From NCBI RefSeq assembly GCF_019710475.1, contig NZ_JAJFAX010000002.1:62001-126000 (forward strand): 64,000 nt of DNA, read 5' to 3'. The notes under the pieces were generated by a model. The model saw only the letters and a list, made by a program, of their open reading frames with translations. It did no database searches and was not told the origin of the DNA. The DNA is from Glycomyces sp. TRM65418. GTDB lineage: Bacteria; Actinomycetota; Actinomycetes; Mycobacteriales; Micromonosporaceae. Shown here piece by piece: positions 52,155 to 61,217 of the stretch (position 1 is its first letter; each line of letters opens with the position of its first letter). Position numbers and translations under genes: made by a program.

Positions 52155-52621
52155 GGCCCCGGCCCTCCCGCCCCCATCGACCCCGACGGCCCGCGCGGTG
52201 CGCGGGTCGTCCGCTCTCCCCGGACGCCGCAGGCCGCTCGTCGCTGCTCCCAGAACGCCGCAGGGTCGCTCGTCGCTCGTCGCTCGTCGCTCGTCGCTCG
52301 TCGCTCGTCGCTCGTCGCTCGTCGTTCGGCGCCGGCGGCGAGGCGGAGCGCGACGGCCTGTCCTTGTATTTCGCTATAAGCGGAACCGCTGAGGCCCCGC
52401 CATCGGATTGTCGGACCCCGGAGGCGCACTTCGACATCGGGGGGGTCGGATCCGGCGGCGCGAGACGCGCCGCGCCGCCCGCATCCCGCCTGCCCGGCAA
52501 GGTCGCACCCCGCGGGCACACTGGAAAACCGGGGACCCGGAACCCAGCGGCCCAGCCGTATTCGGGCTGCCCCCAGAACCGCCGCTTCGCTTCGGCCGGG
52601 CCGCCGTCAACCGCCGCTCCG
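52155..52621. other. 467-bp gap between hpt and tilS holding a 7-bp VNTR
   Basis: No gene is supported; overlapping frames are repeat artefacts of the VNTR. The only clear structures are the 63-bp VNTR (52266-52328) and a short inverted repeat AGCGG-AA-CCGCT at 52379-52390 just after TATAAG. Convergent genes end on both sides. Confidence 0.6.
52266..52328 (+). repeat. Nine-copy 7-bp tandem repeat (TCGCTCG)
   Basis: TCGCTCG is repeated eight times without error from 52266 to 52321, and a ninth copy (52322-52328) has one change to TCGTTCG. Copies of 7 bases cannot code a stable frame, so slippage here changes only spacing. It is a probable strain-variable locus. Confidence 0.92.
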
Positions 52622-53590
52622 CTACAACGTGACCGCGGTCAGCCGCCCGCCTTCGCGGCGCACTTCGATCCCGCCCGGCAGGAACGTCGGTCCCTGCCCG
52701 CGCCACCGGGCGACGAGCGCGTCCACCGCGTCGAGATGCCGATGGTTCAACTCGGCGCCGCTCACGCCCGACTCCAGGGCCCAGGCCCGCAGCGCCCGCT
52801 GCCGGATCGGCGCGGCCAGCGCCGCCAGCCGCTGGGCGTCCAACCCGCCCGCGACGCGGCACGCCTCCAGCGCCTCCCCGGCGAGCCCGTCCAGATAGTC
52901 GGTGTCGGCGGCGATCAGCGCCGCCGTGCGCGCCAGGTTCGCCACCAGGCCCTCGCCGAGCGTCTCGACCAGCACGTCGATCGCCGGCCGCAGCGCCGAC
53001 CGCAGGTAGCGCGGGTCGGTGTTGTGCGGGTCGGCCCACGGTTTGAGCCCGCGTTCAGCGCAGGCCGCGTGCGTGTCCGTCCGCGCGATCCCCAGCAGCG
53101 GCCGCCGGTAGATCCCGCGCACCGCCCGCATCCCGGCCACACCGCGCGGCCCGCCACCGCGCGCGAGCGCGAGCAGCGCGGTCTCCGCCTGGTCGTCTCT
53201 GGTGTGCCCCAACAGGATCGCGCTCGCGCCGTACCGTTGCGCGGCCTCGTCCAGCGCCGCGTACCGCGCGGTCCGGGCCGCGGCCTCCGGTCCGCCGTCG
53301 AGGCCGACCTCGACCGTGAGCGCCGCCGCGGGTTCGAATCCCGCGCTCGCGGCCCACGACGCGACCTCCGCGGCCCGCTCGGCCGAATCGTCCTGGAGGC
53401 CGTGGTCGACGGTGACGAGCCCGGCGCGCAGCCCCATGCGCGGGGCGCAGAACGCGAGCGTGTCGGCGAGCGCGAGCGAGTCGGGCCCGCCCGAGCAGGC
53501 GACGAGGACGAGTGCGCCCGGCGGCAGATCGGCGAGGCCGCTCTGGACGGCGACGCGCAGCCGCGCCACCGGAGGCGGCAGCTTAGCCAT
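52622..53590 (-). CDS. tilS: tRNA(Ile)-lysidine synthetase
   Basis: 322 residues. Adds lysine to C34 of the tRNA that reads AUA, changing its identity to Ile. The PP-loop VLVACSGGPDSLALADTL (about residue 27-44) and VTVDHGLQDDSAERAA (about 59) are diagnostic, with AILLGHTRDDQAET (about 123) and RGIYRRPLLGIAR typical of the catalytic domain. It is the short actinobacterial form, ending soon after the central domain. It overlaps the metalloprotease gene by eight bases, so they are coupled. Conserved neighbour of hpt and ftsH. Confidence 0.94.
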   Translation of the reverse strand: MAKLPPPVARLRVAVQSGLADLPPGALVLVACSGGPDSLALADTLAFCAPRMGLRAGLVTVDHGLQDDSAERAAEVASWAASAGFEPAAALTVEVGLDGGPEAAARTARYAALDEAAQRYGASAILLGHTRDDQAETALLALARGGGPRGVAGMRAVRGIYRRPLLGIARTDTHAACAERGLKPWADPHNTDPRYLRSALRPAIDVLVETLGEGLVANLARTAALIAADTDYLDGLAGEALEACRVAGGLDAQRLAALAAPIRQRALRAWALESGVSGAELNHRHLDAVDALVARWRGQGPTFLPGGIEVRREGGRLTAVTL

Positions 53591-54692
53591 GCGCGGTGCC
53601 GAGGGCCCGCGGTCCGTCCTGCCGCACCACTCGGGCGATCCACTGCTCGGGGTGGTCGATCTCGGTCTCGGTGGGCAGGTTCGCGGGGCGTTCCCACACG
53701 CGGTTGAACCCGGTGACGCCGTGCTCGGCGACGACGTGGTCGACGAAGCGGCGTCCGGCGGCGTACTGCCGCATCTTGGCGTCGAGGCCGAGGAGCTGGC
53801 GCACGAACTTCTGCAGCGTCGTCGGGTTGGCGCGGCGGCGGTCGAAGCGGCGGCGCAGGAGGGCGACGTGGTTGATGGAGGTGCGGCCGACGCCGTCCAT
53901 GACGGATTCGGCGTGGCCCTCCAGGAGGGTCATGAGCGCCTGGATCTGGGAGATCGCCTCGCGCTGTTCGGGGCTGGTGACCGCGGCCATGACGTCGGTG
54001 CCGGTGTGCTCGGGCGTGTGGTCGCCCGGGCGCTCCTCCTCGCGGGCGGAGGCGAGGGCGCGGCGGACGGCGCGGGCGAGGCCGGCGGCCGAGGACTGGT
54101 CGGGTTCGGCGGCGTCGAAGAAGGTGTGGATGAGGCCGTGGAAGTGGCCGCGCATCCAGGGGACGGCGGTGAACTGGGTGAGGTGGGCGGCTTCGTGGAC
54201 GGCGATCCAGAGGCGGAACTCGCGCGAGGGGAGCCGCAGGCGGCGTTCGACCTCGACGATGTTGGGGGCGACGAAGAGCAGGCGCCCGGACTCGGTCGAG
54301 AAGGTCTCGAACTGGCCGAGGACCCGCGAGGAGAGGAACGCGAGGACCGCGCCGGCCTGGACGCCGGTGACCTTGGCGGCGGGGGAGACCGGGAGGCTCG
54401 GCCCCGGCTCGTCGGCGCCGAGCTCGTTGAGGAGGCGGCGGAACCCGGCGATGTTGATCTGGCTCCAGCGGACGCGGTCGACGACGTCGACGGGCGCGGT
54501 GGTCTCGGGGACGAGTCCGGTGTAGTCCGTGACGAGGTCGATGGCCTTGTGAGCGTGGCGATGGAGGTCGGCGACGACGTCGAGGGCGCCTTCGCGGCTC
54601 ATGCTCGGGCCGCCGCGGCTGAAGGCCCGGGAGCAGGAGGCGGCGGTCTGCCAGTCGACTGACGGCAGCATCTGGTTTCCGGGCGGCGCCAT
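53583..54692 (-). CDS. Zinc-dependent metalloprotease (DUF2342 / F420-biosynthesis-associated type)
   Basis: 369 residues. The zinc motif is in LWIAVHEAAHLTQFTAVPWM (about residue 163-182), where HEAAH is the HExxH site and the following helix belongs to the family signature. Other family marks are FVAPNIVEVERRL and the C-terminal FNRVWERPANLPTETEI. Such genes stand between dacB and tilS in actinobacteria, as here, though dacB is now separated by an inserted amylase gene. It has no signal peptide and is probably cytoplasmic. Its substrate is unknown; the F420 link in database names is by association only. Confidence 0.88.
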   Translation of the reverse strand: MAPPGNQMLPSVDWQTAASCSRAFSRGGPSMSREGALDVVADLHRHAHKAIDLVTDYTGLVPETTAPVDVVDRVRWSQINIAGFRRLLNELGADEPGPSLPVSPAAKVTGVQAGAVLAFLSSRVLGQFETFSTESGRLLFVAPNIVEVERRLRLPSREFRLWIAVHEAAHLTQFTAVPWMRGHFHGLIHTFFDAAEPDQSSAAGLARAVRRALASAREEERPGDHTPEHTGTDVMAAVTSPEQREAISQIQALMTLLEGHAESVMDGVGRTSINHVALLRRRFDRRRANPTTLQKFVRQLLGLDAKMRQYAAGRRFVDHVVAEHGVTGFNRVWERPANLPTETEIDHPEQWIARVVRQDGPRALGTAHG

Positions 54693-55071
54693 CGGCCAAG
54701 CCTATCCACAGCGCAGTCATCGCGCCACTAACGCGCGCAAGACGCCCTGAACCGGTTGGATCAGGGCCGGCCGGGCGGCGGTGCCTGCGCGCACCCGGCG
54801 CCGGCCCTTCGCCGTTTCGCGGTCCGCCGCCGCGGACGTGGCGACGCGGCCCGCGGACCGACGCCTCACCGGGCGCTGCCGCCCGGCTCGGCCGCACCTC
54901 CCCTCGGGCCGCGTCGATCCGTCGCCTCCCCGCTCGCCCTGCCCTCACGATCCGTGATCTCACGAATTCAAATATCGAACATCTTGAAACTTCTCGAGCC
55001 TCGATGTTAGGTTCTTCTCAAGTCCGCAATATCTTGCACTCTTGCGGGCAGAAATTGCAAAGGGAGCAACG
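54693..55071 (+). promoter_or_regulatory. Upstream region of the alpha-amylase gene with promoter and repeat motifs
   Basis: 379 bases without a gene. TTGAAA (54985-54990) and TTAGGT (55008-55013), spaced 17, form a good vegetative-type promoter. TTGCAC, TTGCGG and TTGCAA follow at about 55034-55061, up to just before the SD. Streptomycete amylase promoters carry repeats of TTGCA type bound by a MalR-like repressor, so maltose control is plausible. The left 250 bases are GC-rich with nothing recognisable. Confidence 0.55.
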
Positions 55072-56862
55072 ATGCCTCACACCAACCCCGCGCGGCGCAC
55101 CCTCGCCGCCGCCGGCGCCGCGGTGCTCGCGGTCGCCGCCATCACCGCCGCCGTCGCCCCGACGGCGCCGGCCGCGCCGCCGCCGCTCGACGCCGAGCCC
55201 GCCGCCGCCGTCTCCGGCGGCGACTCGATCCTCAACATGTTCGAGTGGACCTGGAACTCCATCGCCGCCGAATGCGCCGGCCCGCTCGCCGACTCCGGCT
55301 ACACCTACGTCCAGACCTCCCCGCCGCAGGAGCACATCCTCGGCTCCCACGCCTCACCAGGTGAAACGGACGCCTGGTACATCCACTACCAGCCCGTCAG
55401 CTACGAGATCGAGTCGCGCCTCGGCACCCGCGCCGAATACGCGAACATGATCGCCGCCTGCGAGGCCAACGGCATCGGCGTCATCGCCGACGTCGTCATC
55501 AACCACATGGCCGCCGGCTCGGCCACCGAGACCCGCCGCGGCTGGAACGGCAGCGAATACCGCCAGTTCCACTACCCCGACGCCGGCTACGACGCCTCCG
55601 ACTTCCACAACACCGGCTCCGCGTACTGCGAGATCCGCGACTACCAGGACCGCGACCAGGTCCAGAACTGCCACCTCGTCGGCCTCAACGACCTCGACAC
55701 CTCCCAGGCCGACGTCCGCCGGACCATCGCCGGCTACCTGAACGACCTCATGGGCCTCGGCGTCGCCGGCTTCCGCGTCGACGCCGCCAAGCACATGTCC
55801 GCCACCGACCTGGGCGCCATCATGGACCTCGTCCACGGCGACCCGTACATCGTCCAGGAGGTCATCGGCGCCGCCGGCGAACCGATCACCGAGGCCGAGT
55901 ACACCGGCATCGGCGAGGTCCAGGAGTTCGGTTACGCCTACGACCTCAAGAACCACATCAACGGCGGCTCCGAGGCCCGCCACCTCACCACCATGGGCAC
56001 GAACTGGGGCTACACCTCGCCCGCGGGCGTCTTCGTCGCCAACCACGACACCGAGCGCGGCTCTCTCACCATGAGCTACAAGCACGGTCAGGACTACCTG
56101 CTCGGCGAGGCGTTCATGCTCGCCTACCCGTTCGGCACGCCCGCGTCCTACACCGGCTACGCGTTCTCCGGCCACACCGACGGCCCGCCGCTCAACGCGG
56201 ACGGCTCGGTCGCCGACGTCCGCTGCGGCGCCGACGCCTTCACCTGCATCCACCGTTCGCCGTACCTGAGCGGCATGGCCGGCTTCCGCGCCGCCACCGC
56301 CGGCGAAGCGGTCGTCCACACCTGGGGCGCGGGCGACGCGCTCGCCTTCGGCCGCGGCGACGCCGGGCACGTCGTCGTCAACGCCGGCTCCTCCTCGATC
56401 ACCCGCACCTTCACCACCTCGCTGCCGAACGGCTCGTACGCCGACGTGATCTCCGGGGCCACCGTGACCGTCTCCGGCGGCGCCTTCACCGCCACCGTCG
56501 CCGCCAAGACCGCGCTGGCGATCCACGTCGGCGAACCGGGCGGCGGCAACGGCGGCACCACGAAGGACTGCGTCGACGTGAGCGCCACCGTCTCCGGCAC
56601 GAACGTCGGCGACGAGGTGTACATCGTCGGCTCGATCCCGCAGCTCGGCAACTGGACCCCGGTCAGTTCGGGGCACCTGTCCGGGGCGGCGTACCCGGTC
56701 TGGAAGGGCACCGTCGCCATTCCGGCCGGCACCGTGTTCCAGTACAAGTACGTCATCGTCCGCTCCTCGGGCGGCCACACCTGGGAGTCCATCGGCAACC
56801 GCACGGCCACCGTGCCGAGCACCGGCTGCCTGGAGCTGAACCAGACCTGGAACATCGCGTAA
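55072..56862 (+). CDS. Secreted GH13 alpha-amylase with C-terminal CBM20 starch-binding domain
   Basis: 596 residues from ATG 55072 (SD AAAGGGAG); a twin-Ala signal peptide (core AAGAAVLAVAAITAAVAP) precedes the mature enzyme, which starts near the GGDSILNMFEW block. GH13 catalytic residues are all present: nucleophile in FRVDAAKHM (about Asp237), acid/base in YIVQEVIG (Glu263), and ANHDTERG (Asp326). VVINHM and NCHLVGLNDLDTS are typical of actinomycete and animal-type alpha-amylases. A Gly-rich linker (about 490-502) leads to a CBM20 with GDEVYIVGSIPQLGNW and FQYKYVIVRSSGGHTWES. It degrades starch outside the cell. It interrupts a conserved housekeeping block on the opposite strand, so it was probably inserted. 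Confidence 0.95.
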   Translation: MPHTNPARRTLAAAGAAVLAVAAITAAVAPTAPAAPPPLDAEPAAAVSGGDSILNMFEWTWNSIAAECAGPLADSGYTYVQTSPPQEHILGSHASPGETDAWYIHYQPVSYEIESRLGTRAEYANMIAACEANGIGVIADVVINHMAAGSATETRRGWNGSEYRQFHYPDAGYDASDFHNTGSAYCEIRDYQDRDQVQNCHLVGLNDLDTSQADVRRTIAGYLNDLMGLGVAGFRVDAAKHMSATDLGAIMDLVHGDPYIVQEVIGAAGEPITEAEYTGIGEVQEFGYAYDLKNHINGGSEARHLTTMGTNWGYTSPAGVFVANHDTERGSLTMSYKHGQDYLLGEAFMLAYPFGTPASYTGYAFSGHTDGPPLNADGSVADVRCGADAFTCIHRSPYLSGMAGFRAATAGEAVVHTWGAGDALAFGRGDAGHVVVNAGSSSITRTFTTSLPNGSYADVISGATVTVSGGAFTATVAAKTALAIHVGEPGGGNGGTTKDCVDVSATVSGTNVGDEVYIVGSIPQLGNWTPVSSGHLSGAAYPVWKGTVAIPAGTVFQYKYVIVRSSGGHTWESIGNRTATVPSTGCLELNQTWNIA

Positions 56863-56878
56863 CCCCGAGCACCGCAAC

Positions 56879-56939
56879 GGGCCCGGAAGCCGTGCTTCCG
56901 GGCCCTGAAACCTGCGAGTCCGCCGCGGCGGACTCGCAG
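56879..56939. terminator. Two consecutive hairpins between amylase and dacB
   Basis: GGGCCCGGAAGC (56879-56890) pairs with 56894-56905, and CTGCGAGTCCGCC (56912-56924) with 56927-56939. The two genes converge here, so one hairpin can serve each direction. Confidence 0.7.
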
Positions 56940-56964
56940 CGCACGGTCTACGGCGAACCGACGC

Positions 56965-58413
56965 TCAGCAACCGCACTGCGACACGGCGGCCGAGATCTC
57001 GTCCAGCGCCGCCTCGACCGGCTCCTCGCCGCTCGTCGTCCCGTTGCTCATGAGCGAGAAGATCAGCTGCCTGCCGTCCGCCGTCGTCAGCGTCCCGGTC
57101 AGGGAGATCACCACCGAGGGCTCGGTGAGCGTGCCGGTCTTGGCCCGCACGACGCCCTGGCCCTCCTCCGCGGAGCCGAACCGGTCGTCCAGCGTCCCCG
57201 AGTACCCGGCCACCGGCAGGGATTCGAACACCGACGCCGCCTGCGACGAGGTCGCGCTCAGCAGCAGCTGGGTGAACGCGCTCGCGGTCATGCGGTCGGT
57301 CGGCGACAGGCCCGAGCCGTCGTTGAAGACCAGCCCGGTCGTGTCCACGCCCATGTCCTGGAGCGTCGACTGGTGCACCGCGGCCATCGCCGCCCATGTC
57401 ATCTCGCCCTCGACGACCAGCGCCGTCTGCAGCGCCACCGCGTCCGACAGCAGGTTGTCCGAGGTGAGGATGAACGAGTCCACCAGCGCCGCCATCGGCG
57501 CCGAGTGGACCACGGCCAGCTCGGCCGCGTCCGCGGCCGCGGTCCCGGCGGCCACCTCGCTCGCGCCGAGGATCTCGGCGAACTCCCGCGCCGCCGCCAT
57601 CGCGGGGTCGGTGAGGTGCTCGGAGTACTTCTGATCGTTGTGGATGCGGCCGCCGTCGACCATGATCGGCGCCATCGGGCCCGTCGAGTAGAGCAGTTCG
57701 TACATCGTCACGCCCGCGGCGTTGACGCTGTCGGTGAACACGCTCGTGTCCAGGTAGACGGTGGACGGGACCTCGCCGCCGCGCGCCTCCAGCACCAGCG
57801 AGGCCAGCTCGGTGAGGCTCGCGCCCGCCGCGTAGTCGGTGTAGTAGCCCTCGCCGTCGATCGTCAGCGTCGGGTCGCCGCCGGCGACGAGCACCACGCT
57901 GTCCTCGGTCGGGCCCTCGACCACCGTCGTCGGGATGCGGTACTCCGCGCCGAGGTGCTGGAACGCGGCCACGGCAGTGACCACTTTCATGGACGAGGCC
58001 GGCGCGAGGGGCGTCGTGCCCTCCTGCTCGAAGAGGATCTCCCCGGTCAGCGCGTCGGCGAACGACGCCGAGGTGCTGCCGTCGAGCCGCGGGTCGTCGA
58101 GGAGCGCGGGCATGATCGACGCGAGGTCGGGGAGGGGCGCGTTCGCGTTGGAGGTGGCCAGCACGGGTTCGGGCTCGGCCGGGGGATAGGCCTCGGGCGG
58201 GGTGAACGTGCCCGTCGGGGGGCCGGTGACGGCCGCGATCTGCCACACCAGGCCGCCCGCTGCGGCTACGGTGACCACGACGGCGAGGGCGGCGATGAAC
58301 GCGGTGAGCGCCCGGCGGCGGCGCGCCCGGCCCTGCTGCGGGGCGGGCGCGGTGGGCGTGGCGTGTGGCGTACTACTCGCGACCTTGGGGTCGGCGTTGT
58401 CACTGAGGGACAT
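56965..58413 (-). CDS. dacB: D-alanyl-D-alanine carboxypeptidase/endopeptidase (PBP4 type)
   Basis: 482 residues. Trims or cleaves peptidoglycan cross-links outside the membrane. One N-terminal helix (about 37-60, LTAFIAALAVVVTVAAAGGL) acts as signal or anchor after a cytoplasmic Ala/Pro/Arg head. Penicillin-binding motifs: SxxK in APASSMKVVTA (Ser140, Lys143), SxN in TSDNLLSDAVAL, and KTG in VRAKTGTLTEPSV. The large insertion between SxxK and SxN marks the PBP4/DacB class. It ends with two cysteines (SQCGC), which is unusual. In other actinobacteria it directly precedes the metalloprotease gene; here the amylase lies between them. It is divergent from ppa. Confidence 0.92.
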   Translation of the reverse strand: MSLSDNADPKVASSTPHATPTAPAPQQGRARRRRALTAFIAALAVVVTVAAAGGLVWQIAAVTGPPTGTFTPPEAYPPAEPEPVLATSNANAPLPDLASIMPALLDDPRLDGSTSASFADALTGEILFEQEGTTPLAPASSMKVVTAVAAFQHLGAEYRIPTTVVEGPTEDSVVLVAGGDPTLTIDGEGYYTDYAAGASLTELASLVLEARGGEVPSTVYLDTSVFTDSVNAAGVTMYELLYSTGPMAPIMVDGGRIHNDQKYSEHLTDPAMAAAREFAEILGASEVAAGTAAADAAELAVVHSAPMAALVDSFILTSDNLLSDAVALQTALVVEGEMTWAAMAAVHQSTLQDMGVDTTGLVFNDGSGLSPTDRMTASAFTQLLLSATSSQAASVFESLPVAGYSGTLDDRFGSAEEGQGVVRAKTGTLTEPSVVISLTGTLTTADGRQLIFSLMSNGTTSGEEPVEAALDEISAAVSQCGC

Positions 58414-58468
58414 GCACAGAGACTAGGCCATCAAGAGCACTGTATTTGAGCCTGGAGGAGGTCGGCCG

Positions 58469-58966
58469 ATGGAGTTCGACGTGACCGTGGAGATCCCGAA
58501 AGGGAGCTCGAACAAGTACGAGATCGACCACGTGACCGGACGGATCCGCCTGGACCGGACCCTGTTCACCGCGACGGTGTACCCGGCCGACTATGGCTTC
58601 ATCGACGACACGCTGGGCCAGGACGGCGACCCGTTGGACGCGCTGGTGCTCGTGGAGCCGACGTTCCCCGGTTGTGTGATCCGCGCCCGTGCGATCGGCA
58701 TGTTCCGGATGCGGGATGAGAAGGGCGTGGACGACAAGGTCTTGTGCGTCCCGGCCGAGGACCCCCGCAAGGACCGGTTCAAGGACATCGCCGACGTCCC
58801 CGAGTTCGACCGCCTGGAGATCCAGCACTTCTTCACCGTCTACAAGGACTTGGAGCCGGGCAAGAGCGTCGAGGGCGCGACCTGGACCGGACGGGCCGAG
58901 GCCGAAGAAGAGGTCCGCCGCTCCTTCGAGCGCGCCAAGACCGAGGGCTACCACTCGAACCACTGA
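58469..58966 (+). CDS. ppa: Inorganic pyrophosphatase
   Basis: 165 residues, ATG with SD GGAGGAGG. Hydrolyses pyrophosphate to two phosphates, pulling biosynthetic reactions forward. Family I signature: [40 protein letters not shown] (metal-binding Asp cluster, about 48-67) and [17 protein letters not shown]. Length is normal for the actinobacterial enzyme. It lies next to dacB as usual. A very strong hairpin follows at 59004-59043. Confidence 0.96.
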   Translation: MEFDVTVEIPKGSSNKYEIDHVTGRIRLDRTLFTATVYPADYGFIDDTLGQDGDPLDALVLVEPTFPGCVIRARAIGMFRMRDEKGVDDKVLCVPAEDPRKDRFKDIADVPEFDRLEIQHFFTVYKDLEPGKSVEGATWTGRAEAEEEVRRSFERAKTEGYHSNH

Positions 58967-59003
58967 CGCGGACGGTCGGCGCGACGCCGACCGCGCCTAC
59001 GAC

Positions 59004-59043
59004 GAAGGGGCCGGCCCGGGCGAACGCCCGGGCCGGCCCCTTC
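59004..59043. terminator. 17-bp GC-rich hairpin between ppa and yaaA
   Basis: 59004-59020 (GAAGGGGCCGGCCCGGG) pairs perfectly with 59027-59043 around CGAACG. Both flanking genes converge here, and a TTC arm end is present in both directions. Confidence 0.8.
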
Positions 59044-59095
59044 GCACTGCTTCGGAGCGGCGGCCTCCCGCCGGCCGGTCGCCTGGTGCCGCCGC

Positions 59096-59866
59096 TCAGT
59101 CGATCACGATGTCGAGCAGCCACGGCTTCGAGCGTGTGGCCGGTTCGTTGAGCTCGATCTTCCAGCCGTGCGCGGCGAGGAAGTCGCCGAGGTCCGCGGC
59201 CGACTCGGGCCGGGCGCCGCCGGCGAGGAGCGCGCGGGCGACCTCCCCGCGAGTGGCCTTGGCCATGTGGGTGACCACGGTGCGCTTCCCGGCGAGATCC
59301 TCTTTGAACACGCGCACCGTGACGCCGCGGTTCTTCGGGCCCCACACCTGGGCGTACGCGCCCGAGCGCAGGTCCACGATGAGGTCGCCGCGGTCGCCGA
59401 GGACTTCCCCGACGGCCGGGCGCCACAGCTTCGCGAGTCCGTCGAGCCCGGTGAACCTGGTGCTCATCGGCATCCGGTACGGCGGCACGCGGTCGGAGGG
59501 CCGCAGGAGCCCCCACAGCGGCGACGCGATCAGGACCTGCTCGCCGTCGGGGAGGTCCCCGAGGCCGAGCCGGTCGTAGAGCACGCCGTTGTACAGCTCC
59601 CAGGCGGCGAGCGTGGGCGCGGTCCGAAGGGTCCGGTTCGCCTCGACGTAATGGCGGCTGCTCGCGGGGAGCTTGAGCGCCTTCACGGCGGCGTCCTCGT
59701 CGGCGCACAGCTCGACCAGGCGGTCGACGAGAAGCTCGCGGACGGGGTTCAGCGCCGGTGAGGAGAGTCGACCGAGGTCCAAGGGAGGACCGTCGCCTTG
59801 ACCGGCCTTCCCTTCTGACGGCGGCAGCAATATGAGCACAGCAGGCGAGTCTACCTGCTCGTCCAC
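59096..59866 (-). CDS. yaaA: YaaA-family peroxide stress protein
   Basis: 256 residues. The family opening AVLILLPPSEGKAGQGDGPP, then YNGVLYDRLGL, LIASPLWGLLRPSDRVPPYR and the late segment KNRGVTVRVFKEDLAGKRTV match YaaA, a DNA-binding protein that limits free iron and hydroxyl-radical damage in E. coli. It is a single domain without signal peptide. The start is ATG 59866; GTG 59839 is possible because relatives often begin at the LLPPSEGK block. A role in peroxide stress is known only for the E. coli protein. Confidence 0.85.
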   Translation of the reverse strand: MDEQVDSPAVLILLPPSEGKAGQGDGPPLDLGRLSSPALNPVRELLVDRLVELCADEDAAVKALKLPASSRHYVEANRTLRTAPTLAAWELYNGVLYDRLGLGDLPDGEQVLIASPLWGLLRPSDRVPPYRMPMSTRFTGLDGLAKLWRPAVGEVLGDRGDLIVDLRSGAYAQVWGPKNRGVTVRVFKEDLAGKRTVVTHMAKATRGEVARALLAGGARPESAADLGDFLAAHGWKIELNEPATRSKPWLLDIVID

Positions 59867-60397
59867 CTGGTGCCGGAGGGGCCGTGCCGCGCGGCGACCG
59901 CGTTCCTCAGATCGCTTGGCATTTCACCCGACCGGGGGTTCACGGGCGCGCCGCGATGGTTTATAGTACATATGTTCGATCAAGCGGGAGCGGGTCCGAC
60001 CCCACCGAGGACCGCGTGTGACGCTGATCGAAAAGGCGCGGCGGCGGTGCTCCGCGACTGCCGCCGCGCCGTCCATTGCGGCGGTGCCGAGCCCACACCG
60101 CCCGCCGCAGGCTCCACCGCCACCGGCCCGGCGGTGGAGTCCGGCCCGAAACCGCCTCTCGTCTGAGCCCCCTGACCGGGCGGGCCATACGCGGCCCCCG
60201 GCCGCCCCGGGCCAGGGTCCCCGTCGGTCTCGCCCGCAGCGAGGCCGGCCTGCCACCGGAAACAATCGTGCGGGCGCCTCAAAACAGGCGGCGGCATCCC
60301 TTGTCGCTTCTGTACAAGACTCGGAGCCGGGAGGTCCATATCTTGGTTTTGACGCGGCGACCAGCGGCGCGATCAGATACCAGAAGGTGAACCGGAA
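59867..60397. other. 531-bp intergenic region, no gene supported
   Basis: Contains a TATAGT box at 59962-59967 in a short AT-rich patch, then a GC-rich stretch whose open frames have antisense-type composition, and TTGACG (60349-60354) with a poor TCAGAT box 18 bases on, before the hydrolase gene. The middle (60000-60300) shows nothing recognisable. Confidence 0.45.
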
Positions 60398-61216
60398 ATG
60401 TTCGAAGGAACCGCGACTTCGGCCGACGGCACCGCCATCGCGTACACCGCGTGGGGTGAGGGCGAGCCGATCATCATCATCGACGGCGCGACCGCGTACC
60501 GCGCCACCACACCCGAGAACGCCCAGGCGGCCGAGCTGCTCGCCGACGAGTTCCAGGTGGTCAACTACGACCGCCGCGGCCGGGGCCAGAGCGGCGACAC
60601 CGCGCCCTACGCGGTGGAGCGCGAGATCGAGGACCTCGCGGCGATCATCGAGCAGGCCTGCGGCGGCCGCCCGGCGACCGTGTTCGGCTGGTCCTCAGGC
60701 GGGCATCTCGCACTCAACGCCGCCGACGGGGGCGTCCGGATGGAGCGGGTCGCCGTATTCGAACCGCCGGTCGTCGTCGACCGCAGCCGTGCGCCGTTCC
60801 CCGACGACTACGTCGAACGGCTCGAGGCCGCCCTGGCCGCCGGCAGGCCCGGCGACGCGGTCGAGCTGTTCATGACGGCGGCGGTCGGGCTACCGCCCGA
60901 GACGGTCGCGGGCATGCGGGAGAGCGACATGTGGCCGGGTCTCGAGGCGATCGCGCACACCATCTCCTACGACGGCCGCAACTTGAAGGACACGGTCTTC
61001 GGCAAGCCCCTCCGCGCCGACCTGTGGAACCGGATCGAGATTCCGGTGCTGGTCATGCACGGCATCGATACCTGGCCGTTCCTGGCCACCGGGGCCGAAG
61101 CGGTCGCGGAGCTGCTGCCGACGGCCGCGCTGAAGCCGGTTCCCGGCGAGAACCACTCCACCACACCCGAAGTGCTCGCCGCCGCGCTCCGCGAGTTCAT
61201 CAAGGAAGGGGCCTGA
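60398..61216 (+). CDS. Alpha/beta hydrolase
   Basis: 272 residues, ATG after GAAGG. Alpha/beta-hydrolase fold with the catalytic nucleophile in TVFGWSSGGHLAL (GxSxG, Ser about 95), probable acid in VMHGIDTWPF (Asp about 225) and His in GENHSTTPE (about 253). The oxyanion-side motif VVNYDRRGRGQSGDTAPYAV is typical. It is cytoplasmic with no signal peptide. The stop is one base before the next start, so it is co-transcribed with the DHFR-like gene. The substrate cannot be inferred; similar pairs are common among actinomycete accessory genes. Confidence 0.85.
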   Translation: MFEGTATSADGTAIAYTAWGEGEPIIIIDGATAYRATTPENAQAAELLADEFQVVNYDRRGRGQSGDTAPYAVEREIEDLAAIIEQACGGRPATVFGWSSGGHLALNAADGGVRMERVAVFEPPVVVDRSRAPFPDDYVERLEAALAAGRPGDAVELFMTAAVGLPPETVAGMRESDMWPGLEAIAHTISYDGRNLKDTVFGKPLRADLWNRIEIPVLVMHGIDTWPFLATGAEAVAELLPTAALKPVPGENHSTTPEVLAAALREFIKEGA

Positions 61217-61217
61217 C

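Noticed and set aside
52142..52521. Minus-strand frames with RRATSDE repeats between hpt and tilS
   Set aside because: The repeats are the translation of the 7-bp VNTR; no SD and no domain.
59941..59980. AT-rich TATAGTACATATG patch as an IS or att site
   Set aside because: No inverted ends, transposase or target duplication seen; more likely a promoter box.
60018..60875. 285-residue frame ahead of and overlapping the alpha/beta hydrolase gene
   Set aside because: Pro/Arg/Ser-rich out-of-frame reading; no start signal and no family resemblance.
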